Assembly: GCA_937896505.1 (NCBI GenBank)
Contig: CALBNP010000098.1
Coordinates: 1 to 40,764, forward strand
DNA: 40,764 nucleotides
Direction: 5' to 3'
DNA from: an uncultured Bacteroidales bacterium
GTDB lineage: Bacteria; Bacteroidota; Bacteroidia; Bacteroidales; F082
The translations under genes were made by a program, and so were the position numbers. The notes under the pieces are model-generated. The model ran no database searches. It was not told the DNA's origin and saw only the letters and a list, made by a program, of their open reading frames with translations. Below are positions 6,933-14,974 of the stretch, piece after piece (position 1 is the stretch's first letter; each line of letters begins with the position of its first letter).

Positions 6933-8087
6933 ATGGAAATGAAAACGATTGACAGAATACTTAATTGGTTGATTTTGGCGGCTTTAGTTGCCGTCGTTGC
7001 AGTGTGTATTTTCAATAAGGAAAATGACGAGGCCGACGAAAGCCTTCCAACCATCGAATTTTCCGAAATCCATGACTTATTTCCCGATGCACAACAGGTG
7101 CAGCTGCTCGACACTTCCTATTTTGTAGTGAAAAATGCCGAGAATGAGACGGTTGGCTCTGTCTTGCTCTCGTCGCCTTATTCCGATGGCATCAAGGGCT
7201 ATGCTGGACCCACGCCTTTGATCATCGCCCTCGACAAGGAAGGAAAGATCATGCAAGTCAGGATTTTGGCCAATCGCGAAACGCCAGGCTTCCTCAAGAG
7301 CGTGACCAATGCCGGCTTCTTTGAGTCGTGGAACGGCCTCACGGTTGACGAAGCCTTGCAGAAAGATGTCGATGCCGTCAGCGGTGCCACCTATTCGTCG
7401 AGGGGCATACAGAACAGCCTGAAGGCGCGTCTGGCAGTGGTGTCGCGGCAAAGCGTCGCCGAGGCTACTGACAACAGCGCACTTTGGCCCAACCTCTGCA
7501 TCTTGCTGGTCGTGGTCATGGCCTTGGTATGCTTCTTTATCCCGCAGAAGACCAAGACCTTGCGCCTCATCACTTTGCTGCTTTCCATCCTTATCCTTGG
7601 CTTCTGGCGCGATGCGATGATGTCGTTCTATCTGTTTTACGGTTGGCTCACCAATGGTCTTTCGCTTGCAACGGAATGGGTGTTTGTGTTGATTGCACTT
7701 TTGGCCGTCATGCTGCCACTGTTCACCGGGAAAGCGTTCTATTGCACCTATCTCTGTCCGATGGGTGCCTTGCAGGAAATGGTGGGAAAGGCATGCAAGA
7801 AAAAGGTGAAAATGTCAAATAAGCTTGTGACTATTCTTTTGATAATCAGGAAACTGTATCTGCTGGTTATCTTGGTTTTGCTTGCCTTGGGCATCATCAC
7901 CAATTTGGTCTTTTTCGAGCCTTTCAGCGTGTTCAGCGTTCGTAGCCTCACTATCTATAGTGTGGTGTTTGCCGTAATCATCTTGGTTGCTTCGCTTTTC
8001 ATCAACCGCGCATGGTGCCGTTTCCTCTGTCCGACGGGCTTGCTTTTCGACTTGGTGAGAAGAATTCGCGTGAAGCAAAAGGATTGA
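6933..8087 (+). CDS. Membrane FMN-binding protein with two CxxxCP motifs (NosR/NapH-like)
   Basis: A 384-residue inner-membrane protein. A signal-anchor helix (about 10-27) is followed by an extracytoplasmic FMN-binding domain (about 60-170). That domain contains D147-AVSGAT153, matching the ApbE flavinylation signature Dxx(S/T)GAT, with Thr153 as the likely FMN attachment site. Several membrane helices then follow, with C271-TYL-CP and C362-RFL-CP near membrane edges, as in NapH and the C-terminal part of NosR. No separate 2[4Fe-4S] ferredoxin domain is visible. It probably passes electrons across the membrane to an extracytoplasmic acceptor; donor and acceptor are not identifiable here. The start at 6933 follows a -7 element; 6939 is also possible. 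No apbE gene is in the window. Confidence 0.8.
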   Translation: MEMKTIDRILNWLILAALVAVVAVCIFNKENDEADESLPTIEFSEIHDLFPDAQQVQLLDTSYFVVKNAENETVGSVLLSSPYSDGIKGYAGPTPLIIALDKEGKIMQVRILANRETPGFLKSVTNAGFFESWNGLTVDEALQKDVDAVSGATYSSRGIQNSLKARLAVVSRQSVAEATDNSALWPNLCILLVVVMALVCFFIPQKTKTLRLITLLLSILILGFWRDAMMSFYLFYGWLTNGLSLATEWVFVLIALLAVMLPLFTGKAFYCTYLCPMGALQEMVGKACKKKVKMSNKLVTILLIIRKLYLLVILVLLALGIITNLVFFEPFSVFSVRSLTIYSVVFAVIILVASLFINRAWCRFLCPTGLLFDLVRRIRVKQKD

Positions 8088-8142
8088 TGGCATTTTGGTA
8101 TGATATTTGTTTCAATTTCAATGTTATTAAATTTGAATTGAA

Positions 8143-8802
8143 ATGAAGAAACTGCTGTTATCCCTTGCATTGCTTTTGTCGTTGACCATTAATATAAATG
8201 CACAAGCTCCATATCGTCATCGTCGCTATCGTGAGGTTCCGGCGCGTGAATACCGGCATCGTCCTTATCGCCAAGTCCGCACCGAACAAGTGCCTTCCAC
8301 TATGGGCGATTTCCGTTTCCATATCCTTGCCGACTTGGGCACCTGCGATTTTGGTGGTCTGTTCTGGCATCGGATTCCGGTCCATTATACGGTTGGAGCC
8401 ATGGCCGAATATCAGGTAGGTCACGTCACGAGTATTGGTATGGGTGCCGAGTTCTATTCCACTTATTACAGGAATCCATATTATGCCTATCGCGATTATC
8501 TTCGCTCGGTTCCCCTCTACGGCAACTTGCGTTTTTCGGTACCTTGTGGACCGGTTAGGCCTTTTGTTGAAGGACGCGTAGGTTATGCAATTCCGTTGAA
8601 TAGGTATGCTTATGGCAACCAGGAATTCCGTTCCGGTGGACTTTACACTGGCGGGGCAGTGGGCATGACCATCTATGGCCTCAACTTGAGTTTTGGCATC
8701 TCGGCTGTCGATGTGGTGAACTACATGCCTAACTATTATTCAAAAGGTGTTGTCGTCGATTATTCCTTCAGAATCTCATTTGCCTTTGGTGGCAGATATT
8801 AG
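8143..8802 (+). CDS. Small outer-membrane beta-barrel protein
   Basis: A 219-residue protein with a Sec signal peptide (about 1-20, ending INAQA). After it comes a short, unusual Arg/Tyr/His-rich stretch (about 22-46, HRRYREVPAREYRHRPYRQVR). The remainder is alternating aromatic and hydrophobic strands ending in FRISFAFGGRY, the pattern of a porin-like barrel with an aromatic C-terminus. No function can be assigned. An imperfect inverted repeat (TTTCAATTTCAA near 8111 against TTTGAATTGAAA) ends at the ATG and could form a leader hairpin. Its stop codon overlaps the stop of convergent rsmI (TTAG). Confidence 0.7.
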   Translation: MKKLLLSLALLLSLTININAQAPYRHRRYREVPAREYRHRPYRQVRTEQVPSTMGDFRFHILADLGTCDFGGLFWHRIPVHYTVGAMAEYQVGHVTSIGMGAEFYSTYYRNPYYAYRDYLRSVPLYGNLRFSVPCGPVRPFVEGRVGYAIPLNRYAYGNQEFRSGGLYTGGAVGMTIYGLNLSFGISAVDVVNYMPNYYSKGVVVDYSFRISFAFGGRY

Positions 8803-9515
8803 TTTTCACCTTCCAAGGCTGAATCATCTTCATTTTCATCCACTTCGTTGGTGCCTTGCAGCACGATGACGATTTCGCCTTTCACTTCTTTTTGGCTGAA
8901 ATGTGCCAGCACTTCGGCAAGGGTTCCGCGGGCGTTTTCCTCGTGAATCTTCGTCAATTCGCGAGCAACCGATACTTGTCGGTCGGGACCGCAGACTTCA
9001 ATCAGCTGTTGCAGGGTCTTCACCAAGCGGAAGGGCGATTCGTATAGAATCGTGGTGTAGGGATATTCCGCAACGGCTTTCAATTTGGTCTGGCGGCCTT
9101 TCTTGTGGGGCAAGAAGCCCTCGAAGATGAACTTCTCGGCTGGCAATCCCGAATTGACCAAGGCAGGCACGAAAGCGGTGGCGCCAGGCAGGCATTCCAC
9201 CTCGATGTTACGTTTCACACACTCGCGGACCAAGAGGAAACCTGGGTCGGAGATGGCTGGCGTTCCGGCATCGGTGACCAAGGCCATCGTCTCGCCCGCT
9301 TCGATACGGTCGGCGATGTGCTCTACAACTTGGTGTTCGTTGCGGATGTGGAAGGCCGTCATCGGCTTGCTGATGTCGAGGTGACGGAGCAGGTTGCCTG
9401 AGGTGCGGGTGTCTTCTGCTAGAATCACATCCACTTCTTTCAGGATGCGGATGGCACGCAGGGTGATGTCTTCCATGTTGCCGATAGGCGTTGGGACCAA
9501 ATATAGTTTTGACAT
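8799..9515 (-). CDS. rsmI: 16S rRNA (cytidine-1402-2'-O)-methyltransferase
   Basis: A 238-residue tetrapyrrole-methylase-fold enzyme that 2'-O-methylates C1402 in the decoding centre of 16S rRNA. The start is typical (LYLVPTPIGNMEDITLRAI), followed by AEDTRTSGNLLRH, LVTDAGTPAISDPG, LPGATAFVPALVNSGL and FEGFLPHKKGRQ, all RsmI landmarks. The C-terminal extension is acidic (NEVDENEDDSALEGEN). It is the last gene of a minus-strand operon, 5 nt after the M28 peptidase gene, and ends convergently against the barrel gene with a 4-nt overlap. Confidence 0.95.
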   Translation of the reverse strand: MSKLYLVPTPIGNMEDITLRAIRILKEVDVILAEDTRTSGNLLRHLDISKPMTAFHIRNEHQVVEHIADRIEAGETMALVTDAGTPAISDPGFLLVRECVKRNIEVECLPGATAFVPALVNSGLPAEKFIFEGFLPHKKGRQTKLKAVAEYPYTTILYESPFRLVKTLQQLIEVCGPDRQVSVARELTKIHEENARGTLAEVLAHFSQKEVKGEIVIVLQGTNEVDENEDDSALEGEN

Positions 9516-9520
9516 GATTG

Positions 9521-10783
9521 TTATGGTTTTCTGTTAAAGATAGGTTCGTTGGCGCGTTCCGCCGTTTTCGTAATCAATTCGAAGAAGCCTTCGTAGGCGG
9601 TGAATTGGGTCTTGTCGGGCGTGTCGGTCACAGTGTGATATTCGTTGTTTTCGCTCCCCAAGGTATAGATGAATAGGGCAGGGACACCCTTTTGGTAATA
9701 AGGGCAATGGTCGCTGTTGCACGACTCGCCGCGGTCTTTGATAGTCTCCACGCATTTGTGCTCGGCGCTCACTTCGCGCATCACTTGTGTGATTTCGGGA
9801 AACACCGTGCTGTTGACCATCTGAATGCCTTCGCTGCTTGTGCCTACCATGTCGAAATTGATGAGTAATCGTGTCTTGTCGAGATCGAAGCTTGGATATT
9901 CTGCATTGTGTTGCGAACCAAACAGTCCGACTTCTTCGCCTGAGAGTAGGATGAACCAAATGGTATAGTGTGCTTTCTCGGGATGCTGGGCATAGTATTG
10001 GGCCAGGCTCATCACAAAGGCAGTGCCGGTTGCGTTGTCGTTGGCTCCCGGAAAGAGGGCTTGCTTGCCCATCTTCCCAAGGTGGTCGTAATGGGCGGTG
10101 AACACTATGGTGCTGTCGGGCTCGGCACTTCCTGGGATACAGCCAATGACGTTGTAGGCTTCGAAATCGTCGATGAACTTCGACTGGAAGTCAACCTTGA
10201 TTCGTTGGGCATCTTTTGGCAAGGCATCAGCCCGTATCATCAGCCTGCAATCCTGATGGGCGGGAAGGCTGTGTGAGGTGAACCAATAGCACTTGTCGCG
10301 AAGAAAGATGGCATTGTGGATGCCTTTCACGCCACGGTTGAAGCGGTTCTCCATCTTGGTCGGGAAGACGACCATTTTCTTGTCGAGAGAGGTGGTGTCA
10401 ATCAACTGATAGACTGATGCTTCACAAGTGACGGTGTCGGGAAGCCAAACCAAATCGAAGGTGGATTTTTGTCCGCTGTTTTTTGGATGGACGACATAAT
10501 CGTAGCCTGGCGTAAGTGTTTTTCCATCCACTTTGACTTTCATCTTTCCAGGGAAAGTGTTGATGGGGAAGGAGTATTTCTGCAACTGAACTTCACTTAG
10601 CCCTAATTTCTCCATCTCGTCAGCCAGATAATAGGCTGCCTTTTTGCAGCCATCGTTCACAAAACCACGACCTTGCATGGCGGGTGACGATAGGTCTTCC
10701 ACTATGCGAAGTGCGTATTGCCTGTCTTGGGCGAAAGTGCAGAGACTTAGCAAGACGAGCAGCGTTGTGATGGCTTTTCTCAT
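9521..10783 (-). CDS. M28-family zinc aminopeptidase/peptidase, secreted
   Basis: A 420-residue protein with a signal peptide (about 1-18, ending CTFAQ) and a peptidase M28 domain in the C-terminal half. Likely di-zinc ligands are H231 (AHYDH), D249 (GANDNATGT), E283/E284 (SGEEVGLFGS), D311 (NFDMVG) and H383 (EYHTVTDTPD). The region at about 25-215 fits the protease-associated/inserted domain of secreted M28 enzymes. It probably trims peptides in the periplasm or outside the cell. The start at 10783 overlaps the stop of the upstream acidic-protein gene (ATGA), which suggests translational coupling. The frame is open further upstream only inside that gene. Confidence 0.88.
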   Translation of the reverse strand: MRKAITTLLVLLSLCTFAQDRQYALRIVEDLSSPAMQGRGFVNDGCKKAAYYLADEMEKLGLSEVQLQKYSFPINTFPGKMKVKVDGKTLTPGYDYVVHPKNSGQKSTFDLVWLPDTVTCEASVYQLIDTTSLDKKMVVFPTKMENRFNRGVKGIHNAIFLRDKCYWFTSHSLPAHQDCRLMIRADALPKDAQRIKVDFQSKFIDDFEAYNVIGCIPGSAEPDSTIVFTAHYDHLGKMGKQALFPGANDNATGTAFVMSLAQYYAQHPEKAHYTIWFILLSGEEVGLFGSQHNAEYPSFDLDKTRLLINFDMVGTSSEGIQMVNSTVFPEITQVMREVSAEHKCVETIKDRGESCNSDHCPYYQKGVPALFIYTLGSENNEYHTVTDTPDKTQFTAYEGFFELITKTAERANEPIFNRKP

Positions 10784-12174
10784 TGTCCTTCGAACTTTTG
10801 AGCCACCAAAGTCCATAGTTTCTTGTAGGCTTCGTTGCTGCTGTTCCATTGCAGTTCCACCTTCAGCTCGTTGAGGTAGATCATGGCACCATTGAGGGTC
10901 TTCAGGTCGTTTAGGTTGTCGATAGATTTGGTGTATTTCTCCATGCTTCCGCCAAACAACTCGTTGACCAAAAGGAACTTGTCGTTGAGTCCGATGGCTG
11001 TCTTCAGGTCGTTCACTGGGGTATGTTGGTATTTTGCATTCAGCGAGTTATCGTCGTCAATCATGCTTTCGCCGAGGGTCTCGCTGCTGCTGATTTCAAA
11101 CCCCATGTCGTCCTTCTCGAAATAACTGCCGTATGACGGACTGCCATCTTCCATGGCGGGCATCTCGAACGGGTTGTCGGTAATCAAGTTGTCGCCTTCG
11201 ACGCGGTCTTTTTCGGGAATCTTATCGATTGAAACCTCTTCTATGAAATGGACAGTCTTGCCGTCAATCTCTTCAACGACTTCACTTTCCACTTCACCAC
11301 TTTCTAACTCTCCACTTTCCACTTCACTACTTTCTAACTCTCCACTCTCCACTTCACCACTCTCCACTCTTTCACTTGGCCCAAAGTCCCAAACCATATC
11401 AGGAGTCCTTTCATATCCAAGGTGTTGCTCTTCCTCAATCACTTCCTCTTCCTCAGGCCGCTGAGCGTAGTCGAAGCGTCCTTCTCCACTTTCCACTTCC
11501 TCACTTAAAAACTTTCCACTTTCCACTTTCCCCTCTCTCAAAGGAATGTCTTCAAATCTGAAAAACAACCCGAATTCATCACCTTCTTGCTGTTTCTCTT
11601 CTTCAGCGATAGGTTCTTTCTCCTCCTCGGACTGCTGAACCTCTTCCTCCTCTTCGGGCTGCTGAGCGGATTCGAAGCGCCCTTCTTCCTCTATTTCAGG
11701 AATGTCATCGATGACGGGCTCTTCCTCTGGTTCTTGAATCTCATCTGTTTCGGGAACCTCTTCTTCAATATTCTCTTCTTCAAACTTCTCGTCGGTGTTT
11801 TCTTCTATTTCTTCTTCTGGATTGCTTCGCCGTTCCTCCTCGCAATGACGCGAAGCGGCCGCATCTTCCTCATCAATCACTTCCTCACCCATCACCTCAT
11901 CACTCATCACCTCATCATCTTCACCCATCCCACCAAAGAGTGCTGTTAGGGCTTCTGGATCGATGTCGAAGTCTTGCTCTTCATCGTTTTCGCCTACGCT
12001 GATGGAGCAAATCATGTCATATATGGTGTGTGTGCGGTTCATCAGCACATCCAAATCGAGCAGTTCGGCGGCTTTTCCGTTCCTTAAAAGGTATTTGACT
12101 TGCTGCTGTAACAAGTTGATTTCGTGACTTAAAGAGACTAATGTTTCTTTTTGGTTGTCGAATTTGTCGTTCAT
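10780..12174 (-). CDS. Acidic coiled-coil protein with repeat-derived middle
   Basis: A 464-residue cytoplasmic protein in three parts. Residues 1-80 are a helical head (KETLVSLSHEINLLQQQVKYLL, then LLDLDVLMNRTHTIYDMI). Residues 85-305 are an extremely acidic, low-complexity middle. Residues 380-464 are a conserved-looking tail (LKTAIGLNDKFLLVNELFGGSMEKY ... YLNELKVELQW). The head-tail combination recalls uncharacterised Bacteroidales proteins; function is unknown. The middle contains five-residue VESGE-type repeats (270-299) and peptides encoded by dispersed DNA repeats (SRHCEEERRSNPE, FESAQQPEE, FDYAQRPEE). The start at 12174 is preferred over 12210. The gene is translationally coupled to the M28 peptidase gene and divergent from tdk. 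Confidence 0.7.
   Translation of the reverse strand: MNDKFDNQKETLVSLSHEINLLQQQVKYLLRNGKAAELLDLDVLMNRTHTIYDMICSISVGENDEEQDFDIDPEALTALFGGMGEDDEVMSDEVMGEEVIDEEDAAASRHCEEERRSNPEEEIEENTDEKFEEENIEEEVPETDEIQEPEEEPVIDDIPEIEEEGRFESAQQPEEEEEVQQSEEEKEPIAEEEKQQEGDEFGLFFRFEDIPLREGKVESGKFLSEEVESGEGRFDYAQRPEEEEVIEEEQHLGYERTPDMVWDFGPSERVESGEVESGELESSEVESGELESGEVESEVVEEIDGKTVHFIEEVSIDKIPEKDRVEGDNLITDNPFEMPAMEDGSPSYGSYFEKDDMGFEISSSETLGESMIDDDNSLNAKYQHTPVNDLKTAIGLNDKFLLVNELFGGSMEKYTKSIDNLNDLKTLNGAMIYLNELKVELQWNSSNEAYKKLWTLVAQKFEGQ
11278..11367 (-). repeat. 15-nt coding tandem repeats (VESGE)
   Basis: Six in-frame 15-nt units of the type GTGGAGAGTGGTGAA encode VESGE/LESGE variants (residues 270-299 of the acidic protein). 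Further single copies occur nearby (KVESGK, EVESGE). The near identity of the units suggests recent slippage expansion. Confidence 0.8.
11456..11477. repeat. Dispersed 22-bp repeat, copy inside the acidic-protein gene
   Basis: GGCCGCTGAGCGTAGTCGAA, followed by GC. It is nearly identical to 11657-11678 and 6736-6757. Read in frame on the minus strand it encodes FDYAQRP. Confidence 0.75.
11657..11678. repeat. Dispersed 22-bp repeat, second copy inside the acidic-protein gene
   Basis: GGCTGCTGAGCGGATTCGAA, followed by GC. In frame on the minus strand it encodes FESAQQP. It is the same family as 11456-11477 and 6736-6757. Confidence 0.75.
11819..11850. repeat. REP-like repeat within coding sequence
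   Basis: It begins GGATTGCTTCGCCGTT and ends TCGCAATGACG. This is the pattern of the widespread bacterial repeat that reads GTCATTGCGAGG...GAAGCAATCC on the other strand. In frame it encodes SRHCEEERRSNPE of the acidic protein. Confidence 0.65.
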
Positions 12175-12188
12175 ATTTGAATTATCTT

Positions 12189-12196
12189 TATTTTTG
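12189..12196 (+). promoter_or_regulatory. -7 promoter element of tdk
   Basis: TATTTTTG, an exact TAnnTTTG match, 34 nt before the tdk ATG. A weaker minus-strand element TACTTTTA (12200-12207) could serve the divergent acidic-protein operon. Confidence 0.55.
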
Positions 12197-12230
12197 CGAT
12201 AAAAGTACAAATAATCTAAAAGCGGAAGCT

Positions 12231-12848
12231 ATGTTTCTCGAAAAAGATTCTCACAATAGAACGCAAGGTTGGATAGAAGTAGTATGTGGCTCGATGTTTT
12301 CTGGCAAGACGGAGGAGCTGATTCGTCGGTTGAAGCGTGCCAAAATTGCCAAGCTGAAGGTAGAAATCTTCAAGCCGGGCGTCGATACGCGCTATAGCGA
12401 TGAGGATGTGGTATCGCATAATGCCACGTCGTTGCATTCCATCCCAGTGGAAAGTGCGCAGGAAATTCTTTTCTATGCTAACGACGTGGATGTCATCGGA
12501 ATAGATGAAGCGCAGTTTCTTGATGAAGAGCTTCCTAACGTGTGCCAGCAATTGGCTAACCAAGGCGTGCGTGTCATCGTGGCTGGCTTGGATATGGATT
12601 TCATGGGTAACCCGTTTGGACCTATGCCCAAGCTGATGGCCATCGCCGAAGATGTGACCAAGGTGCACGCTATCTGTGTGCGTTGTGGCGGACAGGCACA
12701 GTATTCGCACCGAACCATCGCTGGCGATAAGCTGGTCGTGTTGGGCGAGACTGAGAGTTATGAACCCTTATGCCGTGCTTGCTATCTGAAGGCTCGTGCC
12801 GAACGCGAAATCAAACAATCTCCGGAGTCGGCTCAGGAACAGCAATAG
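12231..12848 (+). CDS. tdk: Thymidine kinase (type II)
   Basis: A 205-residue enzyme phosphorylating thymidine and deoxyuridine in nucleotide salvage. The P-loop GSMFSGKT is at residues 20-27. IDEAQF (91-96) carries the catalytic Glu93. The lasso region is near AQYSHR, and a structural zinc site is formed by C149, C152, C181 and C184 (CVRC ... CRAC). The length is typical. The start at 12231 is chosen because the promoter element lies between it and the upstream in-frame ATG at 12141. Its 3' end overlaps the convergent cvpA-like gene by 38 nt. Confidence 0.95.
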   Translation: MFLEKDSHNRTQGWIEVVCGSMFSGKTEELIRRLKRAKIAKLKVEIFKPGVDTRYSDEDVVSHNATSLHSIPVESAQEILFYANDVDVIGIDEAQFLDEELPNVCQQLANQGVRVIVAGLDMDFMGNPFGPMPKLMAIAEDVTKVHAICVRCGGQAQYSHRTIAGDKLVVLGETESYEPLCRACYLKARAEREIKQSPESAQEQQ

Positions 12849-13371
12849 AATCGTTTTCGTGCAGCGATTCGTTAAACTCTTTCACAGCATCTTTCACCAA
12901 ATCGAAGCCTTGATAGATGTAAGGCACCGATTTCTCGATATAGGGATACATCAGCGATTCCTGTTTCACTTCTTCTTTTATCAGTCCTAGAATCTGGAGG
13001 TTGTTGAGCACCATCATCATAAGGCTGCACAACAAGGCACCTTTGGCAACACATAGAATGCAGCCCGCGAGTTTGTTGGCAAAACTCAGATTCATCGATT
13101 TGATGAACTTCGTGACGAGTTTCCCAATAACATTCACCAAAATCACCAAAAGAATGAAAGTTAGGATGAAAGCTACGGTGTTGATGTATTTCGGATTGAT
13201 TTCCATGAATTCGGAAAGGCGTGCGGCAGTGAAGTCGGAGAATCGCATGGCACCCCAAATGCCTACCACGAAGGTGGCCAAGGAAACCAGTTCGACGACG
13301 AGTCCCTTCTTGAACCCTCTATATCCAAAGAGGAATAGAATAATAGCGATGATGATGTCTAAATAATTCAT
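12811..13371 (-). CDS. CvpA-family membrane protein
   Basis: A 186-residue inner-membrane protein with about four hydrophobic helices. The CvpA signature runs from the start: MNYLDIIIAIILFLFGYRGFKKGLVVELVSL, then WGAMRFSDF and LVILVNVIGKLVTKFIKSMNL. CvpA proteins are linked to colicin V export, purine regulation and envelope stress; the molecular role is unsettled. The start at 13371 (MNYLD) overlaps the stop of the upstream M64 peptidase gene (ATGA), so the two are probably co-translated. Its C-terminal codons overlap the tdk 3' end on the other strand. Confidence 0.88.
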   Translation of the reverse strand: MNYLDIIIAIILFLFGYRGFKKGLVVELVSLATFVVGIWGAMRFSDFTAARLSEFMEINPKYINTVAFILTFILLVILVNVIGKLVTKFIKSMNLSFANKLAGCILCVAKGALLCSLMMMVLNNLQILGLIKEEVKQESLMYPYIEKSVPYIYQGFDLVKDAVKEFNESLHENDSIAVPEPTPEIV

Positions 13372-14666
13372 TCTGAATAATAAAGAATCATCCTTTCGAT
13401 GGCGCGTTGGCAAACGGGGCAGAACTCGTGTTGGCGGAAGCTCTTCATCATGCATTCCATGTGCGGGCTATAAACACCTTTCGGCTCGTAGCCTCCACCT
13501 TCGAAGATGCCGATTGTCTGTTCAAATTTCTTCTCGCGTGGTGTCGGGACAGGCGTTTTCGCGTCAATCATGTCTTCCCATTTGCCCTTGAAATCAACGA
13601 GTGTAGTGATGTTAGGTTCCCAAGGTTCCACTTTCAGGTTGTAGAACTCGTCGTAGCCACCGGCATCGTCGTAGTATTCGTCGGCCAATCCGGCAAAACC
13701 ATGTCCGAACTCGTGGATGATGACATCCGACGAGAAGCCGTTGCTGGCCGCACTCGAGCAGTAGAAGTTGTAGATGCCACCGCCGCCATATTTCTCGGTG
13801 TTGACGAGGATGTAGATCTGGTCGTAAGGCACTTGTCCGGCGAGGTCGCGAATGTCGCGGTTATCGGTGCTCATACAGTAGCGTTCCGAGTCGAAGGTCC
13901 AGAAGCTGAAGCGCATGACGGTGTTCTTGTAGATGTGGTCGCCAGGCATGGTGCAGCCCGATTCGGCCGATGGTGCCATCACGCCACGCACATTGAAGCT
14001 GTTGCGGTAGCGGTCGTAAGGCGCATAGCCGAACAGACTTTCGACGAAGAAGTCGCAGTCTTTCACGAACTTACCCATCTCGGCTTGTGTATAGCCTTCG
14101 GGAAGGATGACGATATCGACGGCCTTGGTGATGTCGGCATTGCCAATCCAGGCATCATAGACGGGCAGGTCCAGATGGTCGGCCTTGCGGATGAAATAGT
14201 CGTCGGGAGAGACGCTAAAGCGGTAGCCTTCAATGAGCTCGTTGTCCCAGTTCTTGTAGTATAGCGCAATGTCGATTTTCACTTTCGGGAATGGCACGAT
14301 GACCGATTCCTCGAAGCTCTTCACGAGTTCTTTGGCTTCGAGCGTGGTTTGCCACTCGCCGTAGAGGTTTTGGTAGCCTTTCGAGAACAGCAAGTTATCG
14401 GTGCCTGCCTCAAACACTTTCACGAAGTAGTTGCCAAACACCAGGTTGTCGATGAGGTTGGTCTTCGATCCGCTCCAATAAGGTTCGCGGATGAGTTCCT
14501 TCAGGGCGAAGGTGGTGTTTCGGGCATCGCCTGTGAGAGTGTAATCGACACGCAATGAGGCTTCCTCGAAATAGCGGTCGAACTGTGCCATGGCGCTGAG
14601 ACCCGACATGAGAATGACCAAGGTGAGAAGCTGTGCCTTGCTGATGAGGTTGTGCAATTTCTTCAT
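13368..14666 (-). CDS. Secreted M64 (IgA-peptidase-type) metallopeptidase
   Basis: A 432-residue protein with a signal peptide (about 1-27, ending SAMAQ). The N-terminal beta-rich domain (about 28-160) fits peptidase M64 N-terminal. The catalytic domain follows, with HEFGHGFAGLADEYY: zinc ligands H318 and H322, base E319 and likely third ligand D329. Its start is DIVILPEGYTQAEM (184-197). M64 is the family of the Clostridium ramosum IgA protease, but most Bacteroidota members have unknown targets. There is no type IX C-terminal domain. The start at 14666 (MKKLHN) is chosen because it follows a -7 element and begins the signal peptide. Confidence 0.88.
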   Translation of the reverse strand: MKKLHNLISKAQLLTLVILMSGLSAMAQFDRYFEEASLRVDYTLTGDARNTTFALKELIREPYWSGSKTNLIDNLVFGNYFVKVFEAGTDNLLFSKGYQNLYGEWQTTLEAKELVKSFEESVIVPFPKVKIDIALYYKNWDNELIEGYRFSVSPDDYFIRKADHLDLPVYDAWIGNADITKAVDIVILPEGYTQAEMGKFVKDCDFFVESLFGYAPYDRYRNSFNVRGVMAPSAESGCTMPGDHIYKNTVMRFSFWTFDSERYCMSTDNRDIRDLAGQVPYDQIYILVNTEKYGGGGIYNFYCSSAASNGFSSDVIIHEFGHGFAGLADEYYDDAGGYDEFYNLKVEPWEPNITTLVDFKGKWEDMIDAKTPVPTPREKKFEQTIGIFEGGGYEPKGVYSPHMECMMKSFRQHEFCPVCQRAIERMILYYSE

Positions 14667-14690
14667 GATGATTGAGTTTGGTATTGGGTG

Positions 14691-14698
14691 CAAAGTTA
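14691..14698 (-). promoter_or_regulatory. -7 promoter element of the M64 peptidase operon
   Basis: Minus-strand TAACTTTG, an exact TAnnTTTG match, 24 nt before the start at 14666. It overlaps the first codon of the longer frame, which supports the shorter start. Confidence 0.55.
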
Positions 14699-14746
14699 GA
14701 AATTAATTTTGAATGCAGAATAGGAATTGAGAATGCAGAATTTTAC

Positions 14747-14754
14747 TATCTTTG
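14747..14754 (+). promoter_or_regulatory. -7 promoter element of the tRNA-Arg gene
   Basis: TATCTTTG, an exact TAnnTTTG match, 10 nt before the mature 5' end. Confidence 0.6.
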
Positions 14755-14764
14755 CCGCGCAAAT

Positions 14765-14836
14765 GGCCTAATAGTTCAAGGGATAGAACGGAAGTTTCCT
14801 AAACTTTAAATCTAGGTTCGAGTCCTAGTTGGGCTA
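14765..14836 (+). tRNA. tRNA-Arg (anticodon CCU)
   Basis: A full cloverleaf can be folded. The acceptor stem is GGCCTAA with TTGGGCT (two G-U pairs), followed by discriminator A. The D stem is GTTC/GAAC, the anticodon stem GAAGT/ACTTT with loop TTCCTAA, and the T arm CTAGG-TTCGAGT-CCTAG. Loop positions 34-36 read CCT, so the tRNA decodes AGG. No CCA is encoded, as is normal in Bacteroidota. It is a single gene between a promoter and a terminator. Confidence 0.9.
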
Positions 14837-14844
14837 CTTGATTG

Positions 14845-14888
14845 AATCGCAAATACTTGTAAACAAAGTGCTTGCGATTTTTGTTTTT
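14845..14888 (+). terminator. Terminator after tRNA-Arg
   Basis: AATCGCAA (14845-14852) pairs with TTGCGATT (14872-14879), with partial extension ACTT/AAGT inside. A T-rich run (TTTGTTTTTG) follows. Confidence 0.75.
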
Positions 14889-14947
14889 GTATTTATGGAA
14901 TGGCAACAATAAAAGTTGTCAAACTGCGTTCAAACAATGTTTTTTCG

Positions 14948-14955
14948 TATTTTTA
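14948..14955 (+). promoter_or_regulatory. Candidate -7 element of porZ
   Basis: TATTTTTA, one mismatch to TAnnTTTG, 19 nt before the ATG at 14975. It is the same variant as upstream of the restriction-modification gene. Confidence 0.35.
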
Positions 14956-14974
14956 CCGCCCAAATCGTATTATT

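Noticed and set aside
13407..14264. Plus-strand 285-codon frame
   Set aside because: It is antisense to the M64 peptidase, whose signal peptide and HEFGH zinc site are clear.
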